A stretch of DNA of 64,000 nucleotides from Pseudomonas aylmerensis (GCF_001702265.1 NZ_MAUE01000008.1:13372-77371); one strand, 5' to 3'; numbered from the stretch's first letter, positions 36,339-47,661 are shown. Notes: a model not told the origin generated them from the letters alone. Made by a program: numbers and translations.

Positions 36339-36845
36339 ATGAACCCACCCCTCGCATTGGTCGCAGGCATAGGCAGCCGTAATCGCTCCATCGGCAAAGC
36401 CAGCGGACTGTTGCGAATGGTGCCGGATGATCTGCGCAGATTCGCTGCCAAGACGATTGGCAAGCCGGTCATCATGGGCCGAAAAACCTTCGAGTCGGTC
36501 ATTGCCCTCAGCGGTAGGCCATTGGCCGATCGGCCCAACATCGTGCTGTCCAGAAACCCCGACTATGTGCACGAGCACGCTATCGCCTGCCAATCCCTGG
36601 CAGCGGCACTAGAACGCGCAGCCCTCTACACCCCCGAGGAAATTCATATCGGTGGCGGGCCAGAGCTTTATGACCAAGCGATACACCTTGTGGACAGGCT
36701 GTACCTGACCCTGTTCGACGATGATCACGAGGGTGAAGCCAGGTTTCCGCGTCTTGAGGATGAGTTCGTTGAGGTCTGCCGCCATGGCGTCCGACAACAC
36801 GAGGGCCTTGAGTACGAATGGGTGGACTACGTCAGGCGTAGATAA
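36339..36845 (+). CDS. Dihydrofolate reductase-like protein
   Basis: A 168-residue protein with the FolA pattern: LALVAGIGSRNRSIG, the substrate acid as Asp31 (VPDDL), KPVIMGRKTFESV, GRPLADRPNIVLSRNP, EEIHIGGGPELYDQAI and VDRLYLT. The highly conserved Pro-Trp pair of the active-site loop (Pro21-Trp22 of E. coli FolA) is Leu25-Arg26 here, so activity or trimethoprim sensitivity may differ from housekeeping FolA. It follows a RibD-like gene; the two are both DHFR superfamily but of different branches. Confidence 0.82.
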   Translation: MNPPLALVAGIGSRNRSIGKASGLLRMVPDDLRRFAAKTIGKPVIMGRKTFESVIALSGRPLADRPNIVLSRNPDYVHEHAIACQSLAAALERAALYTPEEIHIGGGPELYDQAIHLVDRLYLTLFDDDHEGEARFPRLEDEFVEVCRHGVRQHEGLEYEWVDYVRRR

Positions 36846-36874
36846 CGACGCAATGAAGCGGCCACGCTGAAAAC

Positions 36875-36902
36875 TGTAGGAGCTGGCAAGCCAGCTCCTA
36901 CA
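36875..36902. repeat. Perfect REP hairpin after the DHFR-like gene
   Basis: TGTAGGAGCTGGC-AA-GCCAGCTCCTACA is a perfect 13-bp stem 30 nt after the stop; it may end or protect the upstream transcript. Confidence 0.8.
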
Positions 36903-37133
36903 TTTGGATTGGGGACATCTGCGGATCGGCCGCGTGTCTGCCAACAATCCATTGACTAAATCCTTCTGAAAAACCATAGCCGTCCGTGGAAGGCTATGAC
37001 GTGTTTATCGTACCCAGACGCTGCCGGTCAACGCTACGGAGGACCTGGCGTCAGCTCAAGCGCTGGCAAGCATTTGGCTTTTCACAGATAAATCTGAAAC
37101 CGAAGAATTCGCCAAGTGGACACGGTAAAAAAT

Positions 37134-37220
37134 GTGGGAGCGGGCTTGCTCGCGAAGGCGGTGTGTCAGCCACTGCAGCTGTGACTGACACGCCACCTTC
37201 GCGAGCAAGCCCGCTCCCAC
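37134..37220. repeat. REP inverted pair before the cysS terminator
   Basis: GTGGGAGCGGGCTTGCTCGC at 37134 and its complement ending at 37220 form the second copy of the pair seen after mnhG. The rest of 36846-37302 (456 nt between converging genes) holds the hairpin at 36875, this pair and the terminator at 37253; no gene is seen. Confidence 0.85.
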
Positions 37221-37252
37221 AATGGATCGAGTAAGCCGTTGAACCTGCGTGC

Positions 37253-37286
37253 AAAAAAACGCCCCGAACCAGTCGGGGCGTTTTTT
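37253..37286 (-). terminator. Bidirectional terminator after cysS
   Basis: ACGCCCCGA, loop ACCAG, TCGGGGCGT, flanked by seven A residues on the left and six T residues on the right. It can terminate the leftward cysS transcript and any rightward transcript from the DHFR operon. Confidence 0.9.
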
Positions 37287-37302
37287 GTTCAGCGTTTACC
37301 AA

Positions 37303-38691
<1,389 letters not shown>

Positions 38692-38706
38692 GACAATTCC
38701 CTTAAA

Positions 38707-40407
38707 TCACTGGCCCCACGAATCACGCAAGGTCACGGTACGGTTGAATACCGGAGCGCCTGGTTTCGAGTCCTTGATATCCGCGCAGAAGTAACCTTCG
38801 CGCTCGAACTGGAAACGGTCTTCCGGCTGTGCGTCGCCAAGCGATGGCTCGGCACGACAACCAGTGAGTACTTGCAGGGAGTCAGGGTTGATGTTGTCCA
38901 GGAAGCTGGCGCTGTCCTCGGCCTTTTCAGGGTTCGGCGAGCGGAACAGACGATCGTACAGGCGCACTTCGCACTCGATGCTGGCAGCGGCCGGCACCCA
39001 GTGGATCACGCCCTTGACCTTGCGGCCTTCAGGGTTCTTGCCCAGGGTGTCCGGGTCGTACGAGCAACGCAGTTCGACGATGTTGCCCTCGGCGTCCTTG
39101 ATCGCTTCGTCAGCGCGGATCACGTAGCTGCCGCGCAGGCGCACTTCGCCGTTCGGCTCCAGGCGCTTGTAGCCTTTTGGCGGCTCTTCCATGAAGTCAT
39201 CGCGGTCGATGTAGATTTCACGCGCGAACGGCAGCTTGCGCACACCGAGTTCTTCTTTCTGCGGGTGACGCGGCAGTTCGAGGTGGTCGACCTTGTCTTC
39301 CGGGTAGTTGGTGATCACGACTTTCAACGGACGCAGCACGCACATGGCGCGTGGGGCGTTGGCGTCGAGGTCCTGACGGATGCTGAACTCGAGCATGCCG
39401 TAGTCGACCACACCGTCGGAGCGGTTGGTGCCGACCATCTCGCAGAAATTGCGGATCGATGCCGGGGTGTAGCCGCGACGGCGGAAACCCGACAGCGTCG
39501 ACATGCGTGGGTCGTCCCAGCCGTGCACGTGCTTCTCATCCACCAACTGCTTGAGCTTGCGCTTGCTGGTGATGGTGTAGTTCAGGTTCAGGCGGCTGAA
39601 CTCGTACTGGCGCGGGTGCGCCGGCACCGGCAGGCTGTCGAGGAACCACTCGTACAGCGGGCGATGGCTTTCGAACTCGAGGGTGCAGATCGAGTGGGTG
39701 ATGCCTTCGATGGCGTCCGACTGACCGTGGGTGAAGTCGTAGTTCGGGTAGATGCACCACTTGTCACCGGTCTGGTGGTGATGAGCGTGGCGAATGCGGT
39801 ACATGATCGGGTCGCGCAGGTTCATGTTCGGCGAGGCCATGTCGATCTTGGCGCGCAGTACGCGGGCGCCGTCCGGGAACTCACCGGCGCGCATGCGGGC
39901 GAACCAGTCGAGGTTCTCTTCCACCGAACGGTCGCGGAACGGGCTGTTCTTGCCCGGCTCGGTCAGCGTGCCACGGTATTCCTTGGCTTGCTCCGGGGTC
40001 AGGTCGTCGACGTAAGCCTTGCCGGCCTTGATCAGCTCGACGGCCCAGTCGAACAACTGGTCGAAATACTTCGAAGCGTAGCGCACTTCACCGGACCATT
40101 CGAAGCCCAGCCACTTGATGTCGCTTTCGATGGCGTCGATGTATTCCTGGTCTTCCTTGGCCGGGTTGGTGTCGTCGAAACGCAGGTGCGTGACGCCACC
40201 GAACTCCTGGGCCAGGCCGAAGTTCACACAGATCGACTTGGCGTGACCGATGTGCAGGTAGCCGTTGGGCTCTGGCGGGAAGCGGGTGACGATCTGCGTG
40301 TGCTTGCCCGAATCCAGGTCCGCCTGGATGATCGGGCGCAGGAAATTGACCGGGACGGCAGGTCCGGCCTTGGAATTCGAGGTAGGGTCGACAGTGGGCT
40401 TGCTCAT
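38707..40407 (-). CDS. glnS: Glutaminyl-tRNA synthetase
   Basis: A 566-residue class I synthetase charging tRNA-Gln. The HIGH signature is [19 protein letters not shown]; the KMSKS-equivalent is in [25 protein letters not shown] (TSKRK, usual for GlnRS, whose loop is VMSKR in E. coli); [20 protein letters not shown] is clear. The ATG at 40407 fits the Pseudomonas N terminus. It is divergent from ppiB with 248 bp between starts. Confidence 0.97.
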   Translation of the reverse strand: MSKPTVDPTSNSKAGPAVPVNFLRPIIQADLDSGKHTQIVTRFPPEPNGYLHIGHAKSICVNFGLAQEFGGVTHLRFDDTNPAKEDQEYIDAIESDIKWLGFEWSGEVRYASKYFDQLFDWAVELIKAGKAYVDDLTPEQAKEYRGTLTEPGKNSPFRDRSVEENLDWFARMRAGEFPDGARVLRAKIDMASPNMNLRDPIMYRIRHAHHHQTGDKWCIYPNYDFTHGQSDAIEGITHSICTLEFESHRPLYEWFLDSLPVPAHPRQYEFSRLNLNYTITSKRKLKQLVDEKHVHGWDDPRMSTLSGFRRRGYTPASIRNFCEMVGTNRSDGVVDYGMLEFSIRQDLDANAPRAMCVLRPLKVVITNYPEDKVDHLELPRHPQKEELGVRKLPFAREIYIDRDDFMEEPPKGYKRLEPNGEVRLRGSYVIRADEAIKDAEGNIVELRCSYDPDTLGKNPEGRKVKGVIHWVPAAASIECEVRLYDRLFRSPNPEKAEDSASFLDNINPDSLQVLTGCRAEPSLGDAQPEDRFQFEREGYFCADIKDSKPGAPVFNRTVTLRDSWGQ

Positions 40408-40655
40408 AGGATCCTTGAACAGACAGGTTCGTGGCCGGTTGGGGCCAAGTAAAACAAAGGGCTTATCATAGCCGAAGCGGTCAAGCCGCTGACAGAGCGT
40501 GGCCAAAAACTGCTGCATTTAATGCATGGGCGGTAAAAAACCACCTCGAAATTCCTGCCGGGCACGCTAAACTGCGCGCCTTGGCCGCGATTTCGCCAAC
40601 CTGGTAAGGCGCGCAGGCGTCCAAACCCACGAATTCCCTGAAAAGAGTAGTGAAC

Positions 40656-41159
40656 ATGACTCAAGTCAAACTGACCACCAACCACGGTGACATCGTCATC
40701 GAGCTGAACGCCGAGAAAGCGCCGATCACCGTCGCCAACTTCATCGAATACGTTAAGGCCGGCCACTACGAAAACACTGTTTTCCACCGTGTCATCGGCA
40801 ACTTCATGGTCCAGGGCGGCGGTTTCGAGCCTGGCATGAAGGAAAAGAAAGACAAGCGTCCAAGCATCCAGAACGAAGCGGACAACGGCCTTTCCAACGA
40901 CAAGTACACCGTCGCCATGGCCCGTACCATGGAGCCGCATTCGGCCTCCGCGCAGTTCTTCATCAACGTCGCCGACAACACGTTCCTGAACCACAGTGGC
41001 AAGAACGTGCAGGGCTGGGGCTACGCAGTGTTCGGTAAAGTCACCGAAGGCCAGGACGTCGTCGACAAGATCAAAGGCGTGCAGACCACCGGTAAAGCCG
41101 GTCACCAGGACGTTCCGGTAGAAGACGTGATCGTCGAGAAAGCCGAGATCGTTGAGTGA
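40656..41159 (+). CDS. ppiB: Cytoplasmic peptidyl-prolyl cis-trans isomerase B (cyclophilin)
   Basis: A 167-residue cyclophilin without signal peptide, catalysing proline isomerisation during protein folding. [15 protein letters not shown] carries the catalytic Arg, and [16 protein letters not shown] and GYAVFGKV complete the active site. The ATG at 40656 is preferred over a GTG two codons earlier. Its stop overlaps the GTG of lpxH by 4 nt. Confidence 0.96.
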   Translation: MTQVKLTTNHGDIVIELNAEKAPITVANFIEYVKAGHYENTVFHRVIGNFMVQGGGFEPGMKEKKDKRPSIQNEADNGLSNDKYTVAMARTMEPHSASAQFFINVADNTFLNHSGKNVQGWGYAVFGKVTEGQDVVDKIKGVQTTGKAGHQDVPVEDVIVEKAEIVE

Positions 41160-41905
41160 TATTGCTGATTTCAGATTTGCATCTGGAAGAGGAGCGCCCG
41201 GACATCACCCGGGCGTTTCTGGATCTGCTCCACAACCGCGCCCGTGGCGCCCAGGCGTTGTACATTCTGGGGGACTTCTTCGAAGCCTGGATTGGCGACG
41301 ATGGGATGACGCCCTTCCAGCGCTCGATTTGCGCAGCCCTGCGCGAGCTGAGCGACAGCGGCACCCCGATTTTCATCATGCATGGCAACCGCGATTTCCT
41401 CATCGGCAAGGGGTTCTGCAAAGCTGCAGGCGCCACCTTGCTCAAGGACCCGAGTGTCGTGCAGCTCCATGGCGAGCCTGTGCTGTTGATGCACGGCGAC
41501 AGCCTCTGTACCCGCGACCTTGGCTATATGAAGCTGCGGCGCATCCTGCGTAACCCGATCGTGCTGTTTATCCTGCGCCACCTGCCGCTGCGCACCCGCC
41601 ACAAGCTGGCGCGCAAGCTGCGCAGTGAAAGCCGCGCGCAAACGCGCATGAAGACCAACGACATCGTTGACGTCACCCCCGAGGAAGTGCCCAGGGTGAT
41701 GCAGCAGTTCGGCGTGCGCATCCTGGTCCACGGCCACACGCACCGCCCGGCCATCCATAAGTTGCAGATTGGAGACCAGGCGGCCAAGCGCATCGTGCTG
41801 GGGGACTGGGACAAGCAAGGCTGGGCCTTGCAGGTGGATGAGCAAGGGTTTCAGCTGGCGGCGTTTGACTTTGTGAACCCGCAACTGGCGTTACCCGGTG
41901 CCTGA
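41156..41905 (+). CDS. lpxH: UDP-2,3-diacylglucosamine diphosphatase
   Basis: A 249-residue metallophosphoesterase of the Raetz lipid A pathway, converting UDP-2,3-diacylglucosamine to lipid X at the inner membrane face. Metal-binding motifs are [40 protein letters not shown] and [10 protein letters not shown]. The start is GTG at 41156, coupled to ppiB. The last codons (from about 41871) are part of a 195-bp sequence repeated downstream, so the gene's 3' end and the repeat have a common origin. Confidence 0.96.
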   Translation: MILLISDLHLEEERPDITRAFLDLLHNRARGAQALYILGDFFEAWIGDDGMTPFQRSICAALRELSDSGTPIFIMHGNRDFLIGKGFCKAAGATLLKDPSVVQLHGEPVLLMHGDSLCTRDLGYMKLRRILRNPIVLFILRHLPLRTRHKLARKLRSESRAQTRMKTNDIVDVTPEEVPRVMQQFGVRILVHGHTHRPAIHKLQIGDQAAKRIVLGDWDKQGWALQVDEQGFQLAAFDFVNPQLALPGA

Positions 41906-42814
41906 TCCTCAAACACCGCGCATCCCTTGTGAACAGAGATCCAAATGTGGGAGCTGGCTTGCCTGCGAAGGCGGTGTGTCAGTCGATTCATTTATCGACT
42001 GAACCGGCGCCTTCGCGAGCAAGCCCGCTCCCACCTTGTTGACCGCGTGCTGTCTCAGGTTGAGGTTGTGAACCCGCAGTGGGTATGGCCTGGCGCCTGA
42101 TTTTCAAACACTACGCATCCCTTGTGAACAGAGATCCAAATGTGGGAGCTGGCTTGCCTGCGAAGGCGGTCTGTCAGGCAATTCATTTATCGACTGATCC
42201 GGCGCCTTCGCGAGCAAGCCCGCTCCCACCTTGTTGATCGCGTGCTGTCTCAGCTTGAGGTTGTGAACCCGCAGTGGGCATTGCCTGGTGCCTGCCTCTC
42301 AAACACCGCGCATCCCTTGTGAACAGAGATCCAAATGTGGGAGCTGGCTTGCCGGCGATGGCGGTGTGTCAGTCGATTCATTTATCGACTGATCCGGCAC
42401 CTTCGCGAGCAAGCCCGCTCCCACCTTGTTGATCGCGCGCTGTCTCAGCTTGAGGTTGTGAACCCGCAATTGGTGTTGCCTGGCGTCTGATTCCCAAACA
42501 CCGCGCATCCCTTGTGAACAGAGATCCAAATGTGGGAGCTGGCTTGCCTGCGAAGGCGGTGTGTCAGTCGATTCATTTATCGACTGATCCGGCGCCTTCG
42601 CGAGCAAGCCCGCTCCCACCTTGTTGATCGCGCGCTGTCTCAGCTTGAGGTTGTGAAGCCGCAATTGGCGCTGCCTGGTGCCTTATTCCCAAACACCGCC
42701 ATCCCTTGTGAACAGAGATCCAAATGTGGGAGCTGGCTTGCCTGCGAAGGCGGTCTGTCAGTCAATAGATTTATCGACTGAACCACCGCCATCGCCAGCA
42801 AGCCGGGTCCTACA
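41871..42814. repeat. 195-bp tandem repeat (about five copies) including the lpxH 3' end
   Basis: The marker CATCCCTTGTGAACAGAGAT recurs at 41921, 42116, 42311, 42506 and 42700, a period of 195 (last 194). Each unit holds a head-to-head REP pair (GTGGGAGCTGGCTTGCC ... GCAAGCCCGCTCCCAC) and then TTGTGAACCCGCA followed by a sequence that matches the final codons of lpxH. The first instance of that stretch is the real lpxH end; the four others follow. Short frames in this stretch are repeat artefacts. The final unit is diverged (GCAAGCCGGGTCCTAC). Confidence 0.92.
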
Positions 42815-42835
42815 AGGCTCGGGATGATCCGGGTA

Positions 42836-44365
42836 TCAGTGCCCGGAGGCTTCCGGTCCGGCCTTCGCGCCGAACGGCGGCTTGGCCAGCCATACCAGCA
42901 ACATCAAGCCCATGAACATCCACCCCAGCAACGTGAAGTAGTCCACGGTGGACATCATGTACGCCTGGCTGGTGAGGATCTGGTCCAGCTGCGCGTACGC
43001 CTTGTGCCCTGCCCCACCGAGCGCTTGCAGCGCGTCGCGGGTGGCCGAGTCGTAGGTGGTCATGTTTTCGCTCATGTACGCATGGTGCTGGTCCGCGCGG
43101 CGAATCCAGATCCAGGTGGTCAGCGAGGCCGCGAAGCTGCCGCCCAGGGTCCGCAGGAAGGTCGCCAGGCCGGCGCCGTCGGCAATTTGCTGGGGCGGCA
43201 GATCGGACATCAGGATGCTCAGGGTCGGCATGAAGAACAGCGCCACGCCAATGCCCATGAACAGCTGCACCAGGGCGATGTGGGTGAAGTCCACTTCGTT
43301 GGTGAAGCCGGCACGCATGAAGCAACTCAGGCCAATCGCCAGGAACGCCAGGCCTGCCAGCAGGCGCAGGTCGAATTTGTGCGCGTACTTACCGACAAAC
43401 GGCGACATCAGCACCGGCAGGATGCCGATCGGCGCCACCGCCAGGCCGGCCCAGGTCGCGGTGTAGCCCATCTGCGTTTGCAGCCACTGCGGCAGGATCA
43501 GGTTGATGCCGAAGAAGCCCGCATACCCCAGGATCAACACGATGGTGCCGATGCGGAAGTTCCGGTAGGCGAACAGCCGCAGGTTGACCACCGGGTGCTT
43601 GTCGGTGAGTTCCCAGATGATGAACACCGCCAGGGCAATCACCGAAATCGCCGCACCGATGATGATGAAGTTGGACTCGAACCAGTCCAGGTCGTTGCCC
43701 TTGTCGAGGATGATCTGCAAGGCGCCGACCCCGACGATCAGGCTCAACAGCCCCACATAGTCCATCGGCTGGTAACTGGTGACCACCGGGCGTTTCTTTA
43801 GCTGCGAACGCACCACCATCACCGCGAAGATCCCGATGGGCACGTTGATGAAGAAGATCCACGGCCAGCTGTAGCTGTCGGTGATCCAGCCGCCGAGGAT
43901 CGGCCCGGCAATCGGCGCCACCACCGTGACCATCGCCAGCAACGCCAGGGCCATGCCGCGCCTCGCCGGCGGGTAGACCGCGATCAGCAGCGTCTGGGTC
44001 ATCGGGTACAACGGCCCGGCAACCAGGCCTTGCACGACCCGAAAGGCGATCAGCTCGGGCATCGAGGTGGAAATACCGCACAGGAACGACGCCAGCACAA
44101 ACAGCAGGGTCGCCCACAGGAACAACTTCACCTCGCCAAAGCGCCGGCTCAACCAGCCGGTCAGCGGCAAGGCAATCGCGTTGCTCACCGCAAACGAGGT
44201 GATCACCCAGGTGCCCTGCTCCGAACTCACGCCGAGGTTGCCGGAAATGGTCGGCAACGCCACGTTGGCGATGGTGGTGTCGAGCACCTGCATAAAGGTC
44301 GCCAGCGACAGGCCAATAGTGGCCATCAACAGGCTGGGTGGCGTGAAGGAGGCGTTATTGCTCAT
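42836..44365 (-). CDS. emrB: DHA2-family MFS multidrug efflux pump (EmrB-like)
   Basis: A 509-residue transporter with 14 predicted membrane segments. DHA2 motifs are LDTTIANVALPTISGNLG in helix 1, TGWLSRRFGEVKLFL (motif A) and LLAMVTVVAPIAGPILGGWI (motif C). With EmrA and an outer-membrane factor it pumps hydrophobic drugs or uncouplers out of the cell. It overlaps emrA by one base and is the last gene of the operon. Confidence 0.93.
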   Translation of the reverse strand: MSNNASFTPPSLLMATIGLSLATFMQVLDTTIANVALPTISGNLGVSSEQGTWVITSFAVSNAIALPLTGWLSRRFGEVKLFLWATLLFVLASFLCGISTSMPELIAFRVVQGLVAGPLYPMTQTLLIAVYPPARRGMALALLAMVTVVAPIAGPILGGWITDSYSWPWIFFINVPIGIFAVMVVRSQLKKRPVVTSYQPMDYVGLLSLIVGVGALQIILDKGNDLDWFESNFIIIGAAISVIALAVFIIWELTDKHPVVNLRLFAYRNFRIGTIVLILGYAGFFGINLILPQWLQTQMGYTATWAGLAVAPIGILPVLMSPFVGKYAHKFDLRLLAGLAFLAIGLSCFMRAGFTNEVDFTHIALVQLFMGIGVALFFMPTLSILMSDLPPQQIADGAGLATFLRTLGGSFAASLTTWIWIRRADQHHAYMSENMTTYDSATRDALQALGGAGHKAYAQLDQILTSQAYMMSTVDYFTLLGWMFMGLMLLVWLAKPPFGAKAGPEASGH

Positions 44366-45585
44366 CAGCGTTGCGCAGCCTTGGGTGCGGCGCTGCTGTT
44401 GTCATGGATCAACTGCGTGATCATGGCGTCAGCCTCGGCCAGTTGGCGGTCATACACGTTGGTGGTGAACGAAGCCTTTTGCGGCGCCTGCTGCGCCAGG
44501 ACCGGGCCGCTCTGGTCGTGCAGGTCGACATTGACCACGGTGCTCAAGCCCACTCGCAGCGGGTGCTTGGCCAGCTCATCGGCGTTGATGTGGATACGCA
44601 CGGGTACACGCTGCACGATCTTGATCCAGTTACCGGTGGCGTTCTGCGCCGGCAGCAGGGCAAACGCGCTGCCGGTACCGGCGCCCAGGCTGTCCACGGT
44701 GCCGCTGAATTTCACGTCACTGCCGTAGATGTCCGACTCGATATCCACCGGCTGGCCAATGCGCATGTCGCGCAGTTGGGTTTCCTTGAAGTTGGCGTCG
44801 ATCCACAGCTGGTCCAGCGGAATCACCGCCATCAGCGCAGTGCCCGGCTGGACGCGCTGGCCCAGTTGCACGGTGCGCTTGGCCACGTAGCCGGTGACCG
44901 GCGCGATCAAGGTGCTGCGCGCATTGGTCAGGTAGGCCTGGCGCAGTTGCGCGGCGGCGGCCTGGACGTCCGGGTGCGACGAAATCACGGTGTCGTCCAC
45001 CAGCGCGCTGGTGGTCTTGAATTGCTGCTGCACGTTGGCCAGGGCGTTTTGCGCCGAGGTCAGGTCGTCACGGGCGTGGGAGAGTTCTTCCTGGGAGATC
45101 GCACCGCCCGCGGCGAGGTTCTTACGACGGTTGTAGTTGTCCTGGGCCTTCTGCACATTGGCTTGCTGCGCCAGCACCTGGGCTTTCATCCCGTCGACAT
45201 TGCTGTACAAACCCCGCACCTGGCGCACGGTGCGGGCCAGGTTGGCCTGGGCACTTTGCAGGCCGACGGCGGCATCATTCGGGTCGAAGTTGACCAGCAC
45301 CTGGCCTTCGTGGACCAGGTCGCCGTCGTCGGCGCCGATGCTGACCACGGTGCCGGTGACCAACGGGGTGATCTCGACCACGTTGCCGTTCACATAGGCG
45401 TCGTCGGTGCTTTCATTGAAGCGGCCGTAGAGCTCATACCAGCCCCACACGCCCAGCACGCCGAGGATGACGATCAGCGCGAGGCCGATCAGCATGATCT
45501 TGCGTTTACGCGGGTTGTTGTCCGTTTTGGGTTGTTCGGTGGCTTTGGGTTGTTCGCTTGCGTTGGTGTTTTCGGCAGTGGCCAT
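44365..45585 (-). CDS. emrA: Efflux pump membrane-fusion protein (EmrA-like, HlyD family)
   Basis: A 406-residue adaptor: cytoplasmic N terminus of about 28 residues, one membrane segment (IMLIGLALIVILGVLGVWGW), lipoyl half-motifs (DAYVNGNVVEITPLVTGTVVSI and LIAPVTGYVAKRTVQLGQRV), a coiled-coil hairpin over about 105-215 and a C-terminal beta domain. It connects EmrB to the NodT-type channel encoded just upstream (16-nt gap). Confidence 0.93.
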   Translation of the reverse strand: MATAENTNASEQPKATEQPKTDNNPRKRKIMLIGLALIVILGVLGVWGWYELYGRFNESTDDAYVNGNVVEITPLVTGTVVSIGADDGDLVHEGQVLVNFDPNDAAVGLQSAQANLARTVRQVRGLYSNVDGMKAQVLAQQANVQKAQDNYNRRKNLAAGGAISQEELSHARDDLTSAQNALANVQQQFKTTSALVDDTVISSHPDVQAAAAQLRQAYLTNARSTLIAPVTGYVAKRTVQLGQRVQPGTALMAVIPLDQLWIDANFKETQLRDMRIGQPVDIESDIYGSDVKFSGTVDSLGAGTGSAFALLPAQNATGNWIKIVQRVPVRIHINADELAKHPLRVGLSTVVNVDLHDQSGPVLAQQAPQKASFTTNVYDRQLAEADAMITQLIHDNSSAAPKAAQR

Positions 45586-45600
45586 GACAAATACCTCAAA

Positions 45601-47052
45601 TTATTCCGTGCGTGTGGCTGGGGTGGTCGCTGCCACGTTGTTGGCGCTGTAGCCGCCACCCAGGGCCTGCATCAATTGAATCGACAGATCGATCTGCGCT
45701 GCATTCAGCGTCGCCAGCTGGCGCTGGGCCTGCAGCAACTGCTGCTCGATGCTCAGCACATCCAGGTAGTTGCCGATGCCGGAGCTGTAGCGCTGCACCC
45801 CGGTGTCGTAGGACTGCTGGGCAATGTCCGCGGCGTGTTGCTGGGCCTGGATCTGCCGACCGGTGTCACGCAGTTGCGACAGGGTGTTGCCGATATCGCC
45901 CAGGGCTTGCACCAGGGTCTTGTTGTACTGGGCCACCGCCAGGTCGTAGTCGGCGTCGCGGGCGTCGAGGTCGGCGCGCAGGCGGCCACCGTCGAAGATC
46001 GGCAGCGAGATCGTCGGCGCGATGCTGAAGAAGCGGCTGGCCGACCCGAACATCGCGTCACCCAGCAACGACTCGGCCCCGGCGCTCGCGCTCAGGTTGA
46101 GGTTGGGGTAGAAGTTGGCCTTGCCGGCGGCGATATTCTTGCTCGCCGCCTCCACGCGCCAACGCGCGGCGATCAGGTCCGGACGACGGCCGAGCAATTC
46201 GGCCGGCAATACCGACGGCACCGCCACGGCGCTGGGTTTCAGCACGTTGGGACGGGTCAACTCACCGCCACGGTCCGGGCCTTTGCCGAGCAGCACGGCG
46301 AGGGCGATCTTGGCGCTCTGCAGTTGCTTTTCCGCATCGATCAGTTGCGACTGGGAGCTGGCTTCCAGGCTTTCGGTCTGCTGGTACTGGTACTGGCTGT
46401 CGATGCCGGAGTTGAGCCGACGCTTGCCCAGGTCGAGCATTTGCCGGGTGCGCTTGAGGTCATCATTGGCCAGGTCACGCACGATATGCGCCTGGCCCAA
46501 ATCGCTGTAGGCCTTGGCCACGTTGGCGGCGAGTGTCAGGCGTGCGGCCTGCTGGTCGACTTCGGCAGCACGTGCCTGGCCCAGCGCGGCTTCCCACGCG
46601 GCGCGCTGGCCACCCCAGAGGTCGAAGTTGTAATTGAAGCTGGCGCCGATATTACGCACGGTGGCGTAGGCATCGCCCTGCCCCAGCGGGTCCTGATCCT
46701 TGGCCAGGCGTGAGCGGCTCACACCGGCACTGGCATCGAGGGTCGGCATGCGAGCGGCATTCGCCGCATAGGCAGCGGCTTCGGCCTGATGGGCACGGGC
46801 GCTGGCCACTTGCATGTCGGGGTTGTTCTGCAGGGCTTCCTGGATCAGGCCGTCGAGCTGGGGGTCGCCCAGGCTTTTCCACCAGTCGGCGGTGGGCCAG
46901 GCAGCACTCGACAGCGTCACGCCGCTCAAGGACTTACCGGCCTGCAAGGTATTGGCGTCGAGGCGCTGGCCCTGGGTGTCGAGGCCGCTGAAGTTGGCGC
47001 AACCGGCCATGCTCATGGCCACCAGCACCAGGCTAAGGGCACGTGTGTTCAT
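45601..47052 (-). CDS. NodT-family outer-membrane efflux lipoprotein
   Basis: A 483-residue outer-membrane factor with a lipoprotein signal peptide and lipobox MAGC at about residues 15-18, so Cys18 is expected to be lipidated. The two-fold OEP repeat is visible (DPQLDGLIQEALQNNPDMQVASARAHQAEAAA; FNYNFDLWGGQRAAWEA; GRRPDLIAARWRVEAASKNI). It forms the exit duct for EmrAB. It overlaps the MarR gene by 4 nt, so all four genes form one transcription unit. Confidence 0.92.
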   Translation of the reverse strand: MNTRALSLVLVAMSMAGCANFSGLDTQGQRLDANTLQAGKSLSGVTLSSAAWPTADWWKSLGDPQLDGLIQEALQNNPDMQVASARAHQAEAAAYAANAARMPTLDASAGVSRSRLAKDQDPLGQGDAYATVRNIGASFNYNFDLWGGQRAAWEAALGQARAAEVDQQAARLTLAANVAKAYSDLGQAHIVRDLANDDLKRTRQMLDLGKRRLNSGIDSQYQYQQTESLEASSQSQLIDAEKQLQSAKIALAVLLGKGPDRGGELTRPNVLKPSAVAVPSVLPAELLGRRPDLIAARWRVEAASKNIAAGKANFYPNLNLSASAGAESLLGDAMFGSASRFFSIAPTISLPIFDGGRLRADLDARDADYDLAVAQYNKTLVQALGDIGNTLSQLRDTGRQIQAQQHAADIAQQSYDTGVQRYSSGIGNYLDVLSIEQQLLQAQRQLATLNAAQIDLSIQLMQALGGGYSANNVAATTPATRTE

Positions 47053-47522
47053 TCTTTACCTACCCGCTGCAGGGTGATGGGATCACCGGCAGCTATCAGA
47101 ATTTTCTTAAGGATCTTTTCCAGGGTTTGCAGCTCACCGGGCTCCAGGGCGCCGGCCAACTGATTCAGCGCATCGGCGCCGATGTGCGGCAGCATGTCCG
47201 CCAGGCGCTGGCCTTCGGTGGTCAGCACCAACTGCACCTGGCGGCGGTCCAGCTCGGAACGCTTGCGACCCAGCAGGCCCTTTTGCTCCAGGCGGTCGAG
47301 CATGCGTGTCATCGAGCCGCTGTCCAGCGACAGGTTGCGGCACAGCTCCGCCGGGGTGTCGACGCCGTACTGGGCCATGATGATCAGCACCTTGAACTGC
47401 GCGGCGGTGATGCCATGGGGTTCCATATGGGTGTCGATGATGCGGTCTTTGAGCAGTGCGGCGCGGCCCAGCAACAGGCCGAGATGGCAGTTGTGGAAGT
47501 TGTCAGGGGTGAAGTGTTTCAT
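47049..47522 (-). CDS. MarR-family repressor of the efflux operon (EmrR-like)
   Basis: A 157-residue MarR regulator with a winged helix-turn-helix at about residues 50-115 (GVDTPAELCRNLSLDSGSMT, RMLDRLEQKGLLGRKRSELDRRQVQLVLT). MarR proteins bind palindromes as dimers and release them on binding phenolic or drug ligands. Two palindromes lie directly upstream of its start, so autorepression of the whole efflux operon is very likely. Confidence 0.93.
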   Translation of the reverse strand: MKHFTPDNFHNCHLGLLLGRAALLKDRIIDTHMEPHGITAAQFKVLIIMAQYGVDTPAELCRNLSLDSGSMTRMLDRLEQKGLLGRKRSELDRRQVQLVLTTEGQRLADMLPHIGADALNQLAGALEPGELQTLEKILKKILIAAGDPITLQRVGKE

Positions 47523-47538
47523 CGGAAGTCACCTTATT

Positions 47539-47585
47539 ACTGCCTAGGCAGTGAATGTATGACGAGATATTACTGCTTAGGCAGC
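47539..47585. promoter_or_regulatory. Two MarR operator palindromes
   Basis: ACTGCCTAGGCAGT (47539-47552) is a perfect palindrome and ACTGCTTAGGCAGC (47572-47585) nearly so. Both are preceded by ATT and followed by GAAT, and their centres are 33 bp apart, about three helical turns. They lie 17-63 bp upstream of the MarR start. The region to 47735 otherwise holds only the hairpin at 47662. Confidence 0.8.
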
Positions 47586-47661
47586 GAATGTCAAATGGAA
47601 TAATTAGCTTGCTTGCTAATTAGCTGACAGGCGGCATAAAACCGCAACTGCAGGCGCAGGC

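Noticed and set aside
41871..42814. Regularly spaced repeats suggesting a CRISPR array
   Set aside because: The whole 195-bp unit is repeated with no unique spacers, and the units are REP pairs plus the lpxH end; there are no cas genes.
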